Source: Ophiobolus disseminans (Eukaryota > Ascomycota > Dothideomycetes > Pleosporales > Phaeosphaeriaceae). From it: 64,000 nucleotides of DNA. The stretch lies in NCBI GenBank assembly GCA_010093685.1, contig MU006236.1, positions 124,001 to 188,000 on the forward strand. The letters are read 5' to 3'. Below, in pieces: positions 45,655-56,639 of the stretch. Position numbers and translations under genes: made by a program. The notes beneath the pieces are model-generated. The model worked only from the letters and a program-made list of their open reading frames with translations. It was not told the origin of the DNA and did no database searches. Position 1 is the first letter of the stretch; each line of letters begins with the position of its first letter.

Positions 45655-47364
45655 TTACTGCGCCGCAACAGCAGCGATGCGGCGCGCAAGCAGGCCGCTG
45701 CGCTTTCCGTACGCGGCCTTGGCCGGGGGAGTGGACTTCGCGCCGGGAACGTCACCGTAGTTGCCGCCGTTGGCGTTGGTGTTTGTCTTATCGGTGTTGC
45801 CGTAGTTGCCACCATTGTTGCTGATGTTTGTCTTGCCATCGCTGCCGTTGTTGGACTTGTTGGAGTCACTGTAAACGGGAGTGGGGGTAGGCTTAGCAGC
45901 GTCGCCGTAGTTACCGCCGTTGTTGGACTTGTTGGAGTCATTGTAAACGGGGGTGGGGGTAGGCTTAGCAGCGTCGCCGTAGTTACCGCCGTTGTTGGAC
46001 TTGTTGGAGTCGTTGTAGACGGGGGTGGGGGTAGGGAGCTTCTTCTTGTCATCATCGCAAGGGGTGGAGGTGGGCTTGGATGGGGTGGATGAGGTGGACT
46101 TGTAGTTGTTGTCATAGTAGACTGCGGGGGTGGACTGAGGCTTGGAAGGCGTGGAGGAGACCTTCTTGCAGTTCTCGCCGTAGCAAGGGCAGTTGTCGCC
46201 GTAGCAAGCGGGAGGAGTGGGGGTGGAGGACGCGCCATAGTTGTTGCCGGGCTTGGAGACGGTCACGGGGGTGGCGGTGCTCTTCTTGTCATCATCGCAA
46301 GGGGTGGAAGTGGCGTTGCTCTTGTGGTAGATCGGGGTGCCGGGGTAGCCGTTGGAAGGCTTGTTGGGGGTAGGAGTGGGAGAAACCTTGTAGCCGTAGT
46401 CGTTGTTGTTGGTGGGGGTCTTGGTGGCTGGCTTGTCATCGGCCTTAGTGGGGGTCTTCTTGGCCACCTCGTATGTGCAGGTGTATGGCTGGTTGCTCTG
46501 GGTGATGGTGATCACCTTGGCTGGGACCTTGTAGACAACGGCCTCGTTCGAGGACTTGCCGGAGCCGGTAGCCTCGGACTTGTAGACAGTCACGGTCTTG
46601 GCCGGAACGGTGTAGACACCTGGCTTCTCGTAGACCTTGACCTCGTCCTTCGGCTTGCCGTAGTTCATGGTCTTCTTCTCCTCGGTCCACTTGCCACCCT
46701 TGTACTCCTTCTGGGTAACGGGCTGCTCATCGTCGCACTTCTGGCAGAGACCGGAGCCGGTGTAACCGACGAGAACGTTCTTGCCGCACTCAGCGTACTG
46801 GCAGACAACGACCTTCTCGTACAGCTCGTACCAGACACCGGTGCCGTTCTTGGAGCCGGAGGTGCCGGTAGGAGTGGCACCGTATCCACCGACAGCAGGA
46901 GTGGCAGAGTGGGTGATGGTCTTCTTCTCCTGATAGACGGTCACGTAGTCCTGGACCTTGGTGATAGTGACGACCTTCTTGTTGTAGTCCGTGACGACGG
47001 TAGAGACGTATTTGTCATCCTCCCACTTGTCGCAGCTCTTGCCATCGTAACCCTTCGCAACGCAGGTCGGGTAAGACTGGTGCTGCTGGGTGACGGTGAC
47101 CGGGGGCTTGCCGTAGCCAGGAACAATGGTGGTGTAGCCGTTGCTGCCAACAACAGTGGAGCAAGGAGTAGCCTTGGAGGCCGGGACGGAGTTCTTCACA
47201 GACGTGACAGAGTTACCGTAGACGGGAACCGACGAGGAAGGCTTTCCGCCATAGTTGTCGTAAGAAGGAGCAGAAGAGACCTTGGCTGGGGCAGAGCTCG
47301 AAGGCTGAGCGCCGTATGGGTCGTAGGCTGCGACGGCGGCAGCGAAGAAGATGGAGTACTTCAT
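45655..47364 (-). CDS. Secreted repeat-rich cell-surface protein
   Basis: A single exon from ATG 47364, 569 residues. The N-terminus MKYSIFFAAAVAA is a short signal peptide. A Ser/Val-rich region follows, then a Cys-containing domain (PGYGKPPVTVTQQ, CQYAECGKNVLVGYTGSGLCQKC; about residues 85-260). A long Pro/Thr/Ser/Lys-rich region ends in near-identical 24-residue repeats of KPTPTPVYNDSNKSNNGGNYGD (72-bp DNA period at 45.85-46.03 kb), and STPCDDDKK recurs. The composition predicts heavy O-glycosylation and a wall or extracellular-matrix role. There is no clear GPI signal; the C-terminus is basic-hydrophobic (GLLARRIAAVAAQ). Repeat number is likely to vary between strains. No enzymatic domain is visible. 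Confidence 0.75.
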   Translation of the reverse strand: MKYSIFFAAAVAAYDPYGAQPSSSAPAKVSSAPSYDNYGGKPSSSVPVYGNSVTSVKNSVPASKATPCSTVVGSNGYTTIVPGYGKPPVTVTQQHQSYPTCVAKGYDGKSCDKWEDDKYVSTVVTDYNKKVVTITKVQDYVTVYQEKKTITHSATPAVGGYGATPTGTSGSKNGTGVWYELYEKVVVCQYAECGKNVLVGYTGSGLCQKCDDEQPVTQKEYKGGKWTEEKKTMNYGKPKDEVKVYEKPGVYTVPAKTVTVYKSEATGSGKSSNEAVVYKVPAKVITITQSNQPYTCTYEVAKKTPTKADDKPATKTPTNNNDYGYKVSPTPTPNKPSNGYPGTPIYHKSNATSTPCDDDKKSTATPVTVSKPGNNYGASSTPTPPACYGDNCPCYGENCKKVSSTPSKPQSTPAVYYDNNYKSTSSTPSKPTSTPCDDDKKKLPTPTPVYNDSNKSNNGGNYGDAAKPTPTPVYNDSNKSNNGGNYGDAAKPTPTPVYSDSNKSNNGSDGKTNISNNGGNYGNTDKTNTNANGGNYGDVPGAKSTPPAKAAYGKRSGLLARRIAAVAAQ

Positions 47365-48759
47365 GATGGCGTGGATTGGTGCGTAATGAGATCCGGTTAT
47401 TAATTAAGTCGTTGATAAACGATAGACTGGGGTGAGATATTAAGAATTAGAAGGTGGTAAAAGAGTGTGGTCGTCACTGCGAGAGTGCGAAAAGGCTGGT
47501 GTTCCGGTCAAAGAGAATGACTGAGGATGAAGATTGAAAGTAGCACACGATGCTCCCATATATGCTCCATCGGAAATGAACTCGAATGCCCCTGAGACGG
47601 AAAGACTGCCGTTGAATGCCTCCCAAGATGCGTAGATTCGTCCCGCTTGGTGCTAACCGTCCCGAGGAGAATTGGCTAAGACTTCGAGGTCAATACGTTC
47701 AGCCTCGTATCGCTCGGCGACGACGTGGACCGTGCAGCATCTGGATGTAGAGATCTGACATGCATGTTCGAACAATCCAAAGTCTGCATTTTTATGCACA
47801 TTCCCAGCAAACGACACATCGATCAATGCCATTCACACGTTGAAGAACTCACCACATCATTGCTTCCTCTCTTCTCGATCTCGAGTATACAGATAGCTGC
47901 AATGCTCAAACTGTCAGCCCCGGGTGCTGCATTACATGAGCATCCAAGTGCTTGGTTCGTTTACAGTTTGGCGTGGCGTCCTCGGAGTAGCGTTTTGTGG
48001 AGCGGATTTCCAAATTCGTGAAAACGATCATGAACGGTCCAGTAGTTTAAGCCAGGTTCGTCTGGCGCTTCCAGTTCTAGACCGTAGGCCTCTACCGTGC
48101 ACAGCCATCGATAGCGTCCAGTTCAGGAGAGGTGCTCTGACCAGCACGTGCCTTCAGCCGCAGCGTTCCGTAGCCCCTTGCAGCTGCACAAGTCTGTGCT
48201 TGAAGTTGCATTCAGTCTTGCATTGTAGGCTTCATCGTAGATTAGCTGAAGTATTCATGTCTCTCTCGCAGATAGTATGCGATGCCTGCGAGTGGGCAAT
48301 TTTGCTTGCCGTCATTTCGCACGGAGAAATAATCAGCATGTCGCATGGAGAAGGGCGTACCTAACTCAGCTCCATCTGAGTAACGCCATCCAAGGCTTTC
48401 AGCCATCCAAGAAAGTATAATTGGTGTGATAATGAAATACAGGCTTTTGCATAATTGTTGCTCGCCAAAACACGGACGTAGTTGAGAATCGCCCCTGCGC
48501 CACTTCCCCACAAAAGTCCGCTTTAGGAATCGGTTAGCGGCAACGCCAGCTGAACACGGCACCCCTGCATTGTTTCGTCGTGGGAGTCAACATCGACTTC
48601 GGTTCATGAAGGACTCGCGCTGTCTATACGAGGTGCACTGTCTTCCAGGAATAAAGGCACAAGTACGTGTTTGTGGAGCGAATGATTTGTGCAGGAGACA
48701 TGACCTCCAAACAATCGAAAACTACGGTATAACGCTCGATCTAGCCGCAGCGCCCGCAA
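47365..48759. other. Promoter of the secreted repeat protein and gene-free DNA
   Basis: The left part is the upstream region of the minus-strand gene starting at 47364. The rest has only short frames of no recognisable character. Confidence 0.35.
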
Positions 48760-49074
48760 TCAACGCGTGTCTATTTCGCGTCGCAGAAGGCGTTTGACCG
48801 ACAAGGCACCGGCCTGAGGTTGGGTTGACATTCTCCTGAATGCTACAAGACTGACAAGTCCTCCTAACATGATCCAACGTTCGATTTTGGGTTGCCCGTC
48901 GACATGCACACTGATCGATTTGTCAACTGGCTGTCTCCGTTCTTCTAAATTTTGCACTTCTCGGATGATCTTATTATCGTGCACTTCCTGATGCGTAGCA
49001 TCGATTTGCTGTTGTGTTGGATCAACGGCGTCATGAGTCCGTTGTTGACACAACCTGCATCTGTCGTCGAACAA
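48760..49074 (-). pseudogene. Coiled-coil/transmembrane ORF fragment, unassigned
   Basis: A minus-strand open frame of about 104 codons with no ATG at its beginning. It reads as an amphipathic helical segment (QQQIDATHQEVHDNKIIREV), then a hydrophobic stretch (WIMLGGLVSLVAF). Codon use looks protein-like, but no start, splice site or partner exon could be defined. It may be a relic or an internal exon of an unrecognised gene. Confidence 0.25.
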
Positions 49075-50117
49075 AGCAGTGCAACTGCGTGACTAGACAC
49101 TGGATGTGTAGAGGTCTTCACTTTAACCGCCGTTGTCTTGATGGCGCCAGTCAGTAAGCTTCATGAGATAGTTGCCGCAGCGAGGCGTTCTATCCGCTAC
49201 CCACTTTGATGTTGGCTTGCGTGCAGTCACAGAGGTCAGTCCAAGCACAGTTATCTCCGATGCAGAAACCGGGATTCAGGTTATCGAGAAAGTGTGCTGT
49301 TCAAATTGTGCCGCAAGATATTGTGCTGGCTTTTAGTAAGTCGCATCTTCCATACCTGAGCGACAGCAGAGCAGCCTCTACAATTCACTCAACGTGCTCT
49401 TCGATGGGTAGGTTACGACCACACTGATGGACTTTGTCGAATTATAGCTGTCTCGAGGCAACAAGACTGGCAACTGCAATCAGCTTGACTCACCTGCCTG
49501 GTAGGCTCGAATTAAAAATCTCATGGGTATCAAATGTGACGACTACAAATTCTTCATCCCACTCACTGTGGTTTTTCTATATGTACATTGCAACCTGCGT
49601 AAGTCCTCTACCATCTACTGTCGCACTTCCATTTCCCCTTCCCCATTTTCCCGCGCGTCCCGTCTCTTATGTGTATGAGCCTCGCCGCGACTGACTCGCT
49701 CTCTGCTATCGGCTTTGGATGCGCTTAAAGCTTTGCGCTTGCACCCGTTGTCTGCTCCGCCATTGACAGGATCGCCCTACAGACTATACGCTCTGATCCC
49801 ATTGAAGAGACTCCATTCCAAGATGTCTAGGATAAGCACAGGGCCAACTTTGTCGGATTCGATACCTAGGTAGGGAAACATTTCGCTCTTGTGTGCGTCG
49901 AGTATTGTGTATAGAGAAGCCGGTCGAGCGAGTCCGCTCAGAAGTGTCGTCGGCCACTGGCAGCCATGATGCATTGTCGAGCAGTGCTAGGCAGACTATG
50001 GCAGTTGTAGGAGGCGCGCATAAGCCCCAATATGCCTCGCCTCTACCAACGCCGCGCAACTCTTATCAACCTCTCAAAAGCCCACCCAGATTCATTTCCC
50101 CAACACCAACCATGTCT
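49075..50117. other. Gene-free region with one short frame and one palindrome
   Basis: At 49523-49678 a 51-codon frame starts MGIKCDDYKFFIPLTVVFLY, resembling the membrane segment of a small integral-membrane protein, with a possible splice donor (GTAAGT) at 49600; support is weak. A TACCTAGGTA palindrome lies at 49863-49872. The right end is the 3' flank of the Zn2Cys6 gene. Confidence 0.3.
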
Positions 50118-52462
50118 TCACTGCCACATATTATCCCAATTCCAATTCTGCTGAATCCCAAAATTCATAACATCATCCGGATTATACATCTCGGCCTGGA
50201 AATTCGTGAACTCAGTCGCAAGCTCCGGAAGCTCTCCAAACCACTGCTCGCCCTGGGCCGACAAATGCATCGGAAAGGACGACACGTCGGGCATGGGAAC
50301 AGGCGTGAGACGCGGATTGGATATCGGTGGCGTGATCGTGTTCATCGGGGCGGTTAACATGGGTACGGAGGGTGTGTGTAGGTGCTTCGATGGTGGGTGG
50401 ATTTGTGGATGTTCATTTGCGAAGATAGGTTGGAGCATTCTTTCGCGGCACGAGTTTAGCGTCTTGGTGACTGTTTCTTGGAGGGCGCGGGAGCGCTCTG
50501 CGGTAGATCTCTTGTTGTGGGGATCTGTGGCGGGGAGCTGGACGGCTTGGAGGGCGAGGGCGAGGAAAACGAGATCTTTGAGATCGCTGCCTTTCTGCCC
50601 TATTCGGTCGATTAGACAGTCTATCGTGAAGCCTACGGTGTTGATAAGGCTTGTGGTGTCGACAGTGTGTTGTTCGCCATCGAGCAGATTTGTTGCCCTG
50701 CTGCGAAGAGCTTTGATGCGTTGGCAGCAAGTAAGCGCGGCCCATAGCACGTCCATCTTGCAGCAACGATAGAAGAAGTTTTGGTGCGCCATGGGGGAGT
50801 TGGTCACCGTCCTAAGTGCTGGCAGGGTGTAGAGGTCTTGATAGGATAGGATGGCTCGAGATGTTTCGAGGCATTGCCGGTGTATGTCGGCGTAGCCCGG
50901 CGTATCTTGGGGTGAGGCGAGTAGGAGCGGCTTGTACAAACAAAGTATTGGCCTTCGCAGATACAAGTCTAGCAGTACTCTGTGTAGTAAAGAGCCGCCG
51001 TCCAAGGGAGCTGCGTCGTTGTTGTGTAGACTTACTATTCTTGGAATGCAATTGATGCATTCTTCGACCTTTGTGCCGTGGTAAATAGCCTTCTTGAGGT
51101 CTGGAGTTGAGCCCTGAATGACAGATAATGCTGCAAGTCGCTGCGGTAGTGATGATGCGAGTAAGACCTGATATATGTTGTCTGTGTATGTAGCCAAAGG
51201 GTGCGATTTGGGTAAAGTCGCCATCGTTTCGTCAAAGTCTAGGTCATTGAGATTCGATGGCTCGAGGGGGAACAGGTCGATGGTGGGAAATACGGTAGGC
51301 ATACCAGTGGCCATCGATGCTTGAAGGTCGATTTCTAGTATAGTAGCCCACAGTCTTCTTCGCATCTCGGCTTGGAACGGCGCAAAGCCTGTGATGGCCG
51401 AAGGATCCAAATGAAGGCCCATGACCATGGCAGAGCGAACAAGAGCGCCAGCCGAGCTCCAGAGTCGTTCGGGGTGCATTCCGCGGAGGCTTCTTGAGAG
51501 AAGTAAAAGTACTTCACACTGGAGAGTGGCTAGCTCTGTTCGTTGTTTGCGACTGAGCTCGTCTAGCCAAGCTTGGACCAGGTCGTTGGCTGTTGTCTTC
51601 AGGTATGATCGATGGTTTTGGTCTTTGATAAAATCGCCAGCGTCTTCCATGTGATACGCCATGGTCAGAACAATTGTGAGCTGCGGTATGATGCTAGGAG
51701 GGTCGCATGGCTCGGAGATGTTGTGCTTCCATAGCTGTTCATACTGACGCATGAACGTTGGGACGTGTAGCACCCGCATAGTGCGTTCAAAGTTGTTGCA
51801 GTAGATCGATACGAGCCGATCACAGTATGGCTTAGGCGGCAGAAACTCTCGCAGCTTGAGGAGTGCCAAAGAAAATTCTGGTTCAACAACGCTGTCCGGA
51901 GATGCGATTTTAGTTGCAGATTTGGTCTGGAGGAATTGGACCTGCTTTGCAGAAGCCTGGACAGACTCGTTTTGTAACATGTCGGTGTTGATGAAGGTTT
52001 TGACGTCCAAAAACTAGATGGCGTCAGCATGCCAGCAATCTCATGATCGCGTAGAACGCTGGCTTGTTCATCACGTACCTGGTTTAGCAACGTCACGCGA
52101 TCATTCTGGCCATGATAAACACTTCTGTCGCCTTTGACGACTACCGTTCCAAGGCTATGCTGCTTCGTCTTCTCCACTGCCTGCGTAAGAGTCCCTGACT
52201 GGACGCTCAGCATCTCTTCAACTCGAGCCATCCTGATCTGTAGGTCTTCGAGCGAATTTGCAGTCGCCACACCTGGTACTGGCGTAACCTCGTTCGACGA
52301 CACGTGTCCACTTCTCTTGTAAGTACAGCTGTGCGCAGTCGATGCTTTGATGCAATTTTCACAAGGTGCTGTACGATCACATTTCAATTTCTTATCTCGG
52401 CAGCGAAGACACGACACGACTGGTCGCGGTCGCTTACGCGGGTTGGGGTTGGAGTCGTCCAT
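50118..52462 (-). CDS. Zn2Cys6 transcription factor
   Basis: Two exons, 52462-52079 and 52013-50118, around a 65-nt intron (GTACGT...GCTGAC...CATCTAG) joining RVTLLNQ|FLDVKTF; 759 residues. Residues 18-46 form the binuclear zinc cluster: CLRCRDKKLKCDRTAPCENC and a sixth Cys after eight more residues, preceded by the basic NPRKRPRP. A short coiled coil (LEDLQIRMARVEEML, about 71-85) suits dimerisation. The remainder is the fungal-specific transcription-factor domain (FERTMRVLHVPTFMRQY; MVMGLHLDPS; RRRLWATILEIDLQASMATGMP), with an activation-type tail rich in Pro/Thr and ending in acidic/aromatic residues (NWNWDNMWQ). A nuclear regulator. Its targets are not evident; the monooxygenase about 1.5 kb away is a candidate. 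Confidence 0.93.
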
Positions 52463-53964
52463 GGTGAACGTGGGGTAAAAAAGAGATGATTACCGAAGAG
52501 CGACACGCATAGCTAAAGGGCGTAAAAAGAATGTAAACTAGAGAGGACGCGACAACGTCTTCATGTAAGCCATAATTAATGTAAGTGGTTGCCCAGAGGT
52601 GGGACATGCCGGGAATAACAACAGGAGGTGAGACAGCCTTGGAAGCTTGGAAACTGCAGGGTCGTCACTGTGCCGCAGGCTAAGCCTCAGCCCATGAATC
52701 CCACGGGACGAGGCAGACCGTCAGAACATACGAATCAAGGCTAGCTATATATCTAATGATCTGGCAATGGGATGTCAGAAGGAGCCGGGTAAATTCAAGA
52801 TCGACGTGATCACGGCCGTTGGGTCGCCAACGTCTTTGGGGCCGGGGCCGCCTGCAGTGTAAGCCACGTTGCGGCACGAGCGGATTTAAACACGGACACC
52901 GAACGCACAGCATTAAATCCGCAACTCAACACCAATTACAACAACGACACACCACCAATTTAATTGTATCCTTGCTAGGCTCTGTAGCGGAATGTATAGC
53001 ATCCTGCTAAGGTTACAGTACCCAATAGGAGGACTGGACACTCATCGACCAACACACAGCCTTCGCAACCTTTTCCTAACAACGAGTCAGATCAGACTCG
53101 ATAAAGACGTTGAAACAAGGGCAAGAAATGGTGTAAATGCGTATTCGAGGTTGGCGAATACATCAAGATGTTGCTCGACCCTTGGCTGTGATTACCAGTC
53201 CCATCGCTGGTAAGTCCTCCGCCGACCGCGGGGGAAGAAGTCGCGAGCGCAGTTGTGAAGAGTTTCAGAGTGCATAGAGCTGAACACAAGGTTTGAAAGT
53301 GTGCAAGGATGCGAAAGAAGACTAGTCTTGGAAATGGAGAAAGCTCTAGATTCTGTGGAGCTAAACATAGAAAATGAGACATGGCGAAAGGAGAATGTTC
53401 AGCTGTGAAGGTAGAGTATTCCAGTCTCTTATTGAGCTGAACGCAAAAGTAGACTAGCTGCGAAAGCGAAAATGAAAAAGATCATTGGAAAGAGCAAACG
53501 CAAGATATTCCCAAGTCTCGACGGCAAACGAAGCATAAGAAAACATTTAAAGGGTAGCGTCCGTTCCTAACGTCAGAACACTCGGCTCAAACTATACCGT
53601 TTTTCAAAACCCCCTAACGTGCTGATGGGCTTGGAGATGGGAGATGGAGATTGACGAGGAAGAGTAGGTGAAAGGAGAAGAGAGAATCCCGGGTCTTGAG
53701 AGGAGGGCAACGTTGTTTCTTCGAGTCTAAACACACCACCTTCCTGTCCAGAACTCCCAAAGTGATGCCGCGCCTGAATGTGAGAAATCGAGATTGACGA
53801 TGGAAAGAAAAGAAGAGGAGAGAAGAAGAGGGGCTTGGGGATGAAGAAATGACGGAGAGAAATAGCAAAACGGTAATGTTGATTCGATATGGCTAAACGC
53901 TCAACACAAACGCCATCCCTCCCATCCAAACAAAAATGCCAAAAAGACTCCATCCTCGACTCAC
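52463..53964. other. Intergenic region: Zn2Cys6 promoter and monooxygenase 3' flank
   Basis: 1.5 kb. A minus-strand frame at 53573-53953 (126 codons, Ser/Pro/Phe-rich) is low-complexity and not supported as a gene. Nothing else recognised. Confidence 0.35.
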
Positions 53965-55311
53965 CTATCCCAAAACCCTCAAACTCGTCCCCCCACTCCT
54001 CTCCGCAACACCCGAAAATTTACTCATAACCCAGTCCACCGGACACGTAATCTTCTCCTTCTTCCCCGCCTCCTTCCCGCCCACCAAGCCCCTAACATCC
54101 GCCTCCCCATCCGCGCCATACAACCACTCCAACTCGCCTTGTTCACCACTCATCCACACCTCTCCGCGCGCCGCCATCTTCTCGCGCTCCGCCGCAGGCA
54201 AGCGCGCGTTGTTAAGCTGGAGTGTTAAAGCGACGACGCGATCGATGCGGGATTGGCGCATTGCCGTCCAGTCGTTCAGAGCGCGAGAGAGGAGGAATTT
54301 AGGCGTGATGTGTGGCAAGAGGTGGGATAAGGTGAATGCGTCTTCGAAGCCTTGGGATGCGCCTTGGCCAGCCGTCGGGGGGATGGCGTGCGCTGCGTCG
54401 CCGAGGATGAGGACGCGTCCTGTGGTGGATGTCCAGGATGGGAGTTTGGGAACGACGTAGTATGGCCATATAGCCAGCGTACTCAAGTCCACATTATCCA
54501 ACGCGGATTGCGAAACGGCGTCCCAATCTTCGTATCCGGTGCGGAATAGCTCGAGAAGACCCGTGCGATCGGCGAGGAGTGCGTCCCAGCCCGCGCGGTC
54601 TTGTTCGGGGTATGCGCGCTGCGTGCCAGCGAGGATTTCGGTGCCGTGTGCGTTTTGCGGGGCCATTACGAAAGCGCCGTTGGGGCCGGAAATAGCTACA
54701 GGCAGATGGAAGTCTGGGGTAGGCAGGGAGAGTGCCTCGCGCGGGATGGCACATGTGATGGCGACCATGCCGGAGTACTTGGGGACGACGTTGGGTGCAA
54801 CGTATTTGCGGACCGTCGAGTGTATGCCGTCTGCGCCGACGAGGACGTCTGCGAAAGCGCGCTGGTTGTTTGTGAAGGCGAAGGAGACGCCGTCATGCTC
54901 TTCTGATACCACGTGGCTGAACTTGACGCCGTATGTGATGGAGATGTTGAGGCGCTGCGCTTCGGCGCGGAGTTCGGTGAGGAGGGTTTGGCGGTAGATG
55001 CGCAGGGCCTTGTAGCCGTAGAGCTTCTCGTGGCCGAGGAGGTATGTGTCTGTTGTGACTTGCTCGTGGTTGTTGTAGGCGATGCTTTCGAAGTTGTAGC
55101 CTTGGGGCTTGAGGCGGTCGTATAGGCCTAGGTTGTCTAGGATGCGGAGGGCGTTGGGTGAGAGCATGAGTGCGCCTGAAGTGGTGATGGAAGGATCGCG
55201 TAGTTCGTAGATCTGGCATGAAATGTTTTGGCGATGGAGAGAGATGGCGAGTGTTAGGCCTGAAAGGCCTGCGCCGATGATGGCAACACTCTTCGGGGGT
55301 GTGGACATCAT
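53965..55311 (-). CDS. FAD-dependent monooxygenase (salicylate-hydroxylase-like)
   Basis: A single exon; 448 residues from ATG 55311 (MMSTPPKSVAIIG). The open frame upstream begins at a GTG and is leader sequence. FAD-binding signatures of the PHBH/UbiH type: GAGLSG at residues 13-18, the DG motif VGADGIHSTVRKYV, and LILGDAAHAIPPTAGQGASQGFEDA near the C-terminal third. Such enzymes hydroxylate aromatic or polyketide-type substrates with NAD(P)H and O2; the exact substrate cannot be read. No membrane helix or signal peptide, so cytosolic. It is transcribed divergently from the NmrA-like reductase across 644 bp. Confidence 0.9.
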   Translation of the reverse strand: MMSTPPKSVAIIGAGLSGLTLAISLHRQNISCQIYELRDPSITTSGALMLSPNALRILDNLGLYDRLKPQGYNFESIAYNNHEQVTTDTYLLGHEKLYGYKALRIYRQTLLTELRAEAQRLNISITYGVKFSHVVSEEHDGVSFAFTNNQRAFADVLVGADGIHSTVRKYVAPNVVPKYSGMVAITCAIPREALSLPTPDFHLPVAISGPNGAFVMAPQNAHGTEILAGTQRAYPEQDRAGWDALLADRTGLLELFRTGYEDWDAVSQSALDNVDLSTLAIWPYYVVPKLPSWTSTTGRVLILGDAAHAIPPTAGQGASQGFEDAFTLSHLLPHITPKFLLSRALNDWTAMRQSRIDRVVALTLQLNNARLPAAEREKMAARGEVWMSGEQGELEWLYGADGEADVRGLVGGKEAGKKEKITCPVDWVMSKFSGVAERSGGTSLRVLG

Positions 55312-55955
55312 GTTGGTAGGAAAGGGCGAGATACGAGGGTTGATTGAATTGGTGATGAGATTTTGGCGTCCGAGTCTTGGTGGACAAGAGCAATGAAGTA
55401 AGATAGGGAAAATTGTCTTCACGAACTGAAGTGCTAAGAGTGTCTGAGTATACTGAGTTATGCTTGAAGGTATTGGATGAACTACACAAGAACCTACAAG
55501 CCTCGTATATATATATTGGCTGCATTACGGACGTCCGATCAGATCTTTCATCGTCGTCCGGATCTCAGCACCGTACCTGCGTTACAAAATCACTGGAATT
55601 CTTGCTAAATCCGCAGCAGCAGAGCTGCGCGCGCCAGTTCGTGAGGCTGTGAGAGACGTTTCCGGAAATCCCAAGGTTCGGATCCGAGCCACCGGAGCAG
55701 CCGGCGGACAGCAACACCATGTCCGAGGCATGCATCCGGACAACTACACACCATTTGAAGATGCAAGTCTAGTTATAAGATGTAGGACTTTGGAGTCCCT
55801 GGAAACACTATCAGCTTCAGTCAGTACTCGAGTCAGACTTTACTTTGTTCCACACCAATCTCACCAGCCTCGAAACTTGTTCAAATTTCACGCAGCTTCG
55901 AAGACCAAGTACCAGCAGAAAACCACCAACGAACCACTCTACTTCCTCTAGAAAC
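55312..55955. promoter_or_regulatory. Divergent promoter monooxygenase / NmrA-like reductase
   Basis: 644 bp between the two divergent start codons. A TATATATATAT stretch lies at about 55506-55516. The CGG-N-CCG-like motifs expected of a Zn2Cys6 regulator occur (for example CGGACGTCCG at 55529-55538, a perfect palindrome), but binding is not shown. Confidence 0.5.
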
Positions 55956-56639
55956 ATGTCAGCCAGCAAGCGCATCCTCATGATTGGCGGTTCAGGCCGC
56001 ACAGGCAAACTCGTTGTGGCAGAAGCCCTCTCCCACAAGCACACTGTCACAGCCCTGGTCCGCAAGCCTGAATCAATGACAGCCGAAACTCAATCCGGAC
56101 TCATTACCGTCGCCGGAACACCCCTTAACATCCAAGACGTTCGCAGAGCCTTCGCGCAAAGCCAACCAGACGTCATCATCGTAACACTCAGTGCGCCCCG
56201 CGCATCTGACTCTCCCTTCGCGGCTGTCATCTCCCCGCCACGTCTCATGGCCGACAGCGTCTCGAATGTCGTGGCCGTGATGCGCGAAAACCCTAATGTC
56301 AAGAGCAAGATTGTGATCATGCAGGCTTTCGGCGCTGAAACATCATGGCAAAATCTGCATTGCGTGATGCAGCTGCTCATGAAGAAGAGCAACATGATCT
56401 ATCAGTACGTTGATCATGATGCAGTGGCGAAGGAGACGAGAGCGAGCGGGCAGACGTATGTGTTTGTGCGTCCTTCACGATTGGTAGAGGGGACGTCGGA
56501 GAAGGTGAGGGAGTGGGACAATGATGGGAAGGGTGTGCCGATGATGGCGGGGATAACGCGGGAGAGTGTTGCAAAGTTTCTGGTTGAGTGTGCCGAGAGA
56601 AGACAGTGGGATAATAGTGCGCCGGTGATTGCGAATTAG
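55956..56639 (+). CDS. NAD(P)-binding NmrA-like / atypical SDR protein
   Basis: A single exon; 227 residues from ATG 55956 (AACATGTC). The N-terminal Rossmann motif GGSGRTGKLVVAEAL (residues 11-25) is of the GxxGxxG type used by atypical short-chain dehydrogenases. Typical later parts are TALVRKPES (binding NADP phosphate via Arg), VIVTLSAPR, VIMQAFGAETSW and VRPSRLVEG. Relatives include flavin reductases and NmrA-type redox sensors; the canonical YxxxK catalytic pair is not evident. Cytosolic. The divergent arrangement with an FAD monooxygenase suggests the two may work in the same oxidation step, for example reduction or isomerisation of its product. Confidence 0.85.
   Translation: MSASKRILMIGGSGRTGKLVVAEALSHKHTVTALVRKPESMTAETQSGLITVAGTPLNIQDVRRAFAQSQPDVIIVTLSAPRASDSPFAAVISPPRLMADSVSNVVAVMRENPNVKSKIVIMQAFGAETSWQNLHCVMQLLMKKSNMIYQYVDHDAVAKETRASGQTYVFVRPSRLVEGTSEKVREWDNDGKGVPMMAGITRESVAKFLVECAERRQWDNSAPVIAN

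Noticed and set aside
46324..47403. A 359-codon plus-strand open frame
   Set aside because: It lies antisense to the secreted repeat protein and arises from its biased codon use (Val/Gly/Leu-rich shadow). The minus strand has a signal peptide and structured repeats.
49523..49678. Short frame with a membrane-like segment
   Set aside because: 51 codons, no homologue recognised, uncertain splice donor; too weak to list as a gene.
53573..53953. A 126-codon minus-strand frame next to the monooxygenase
   Set aside because: Low-complexity Ser/Pro/Phe composition, no known domain and no supporting signals.
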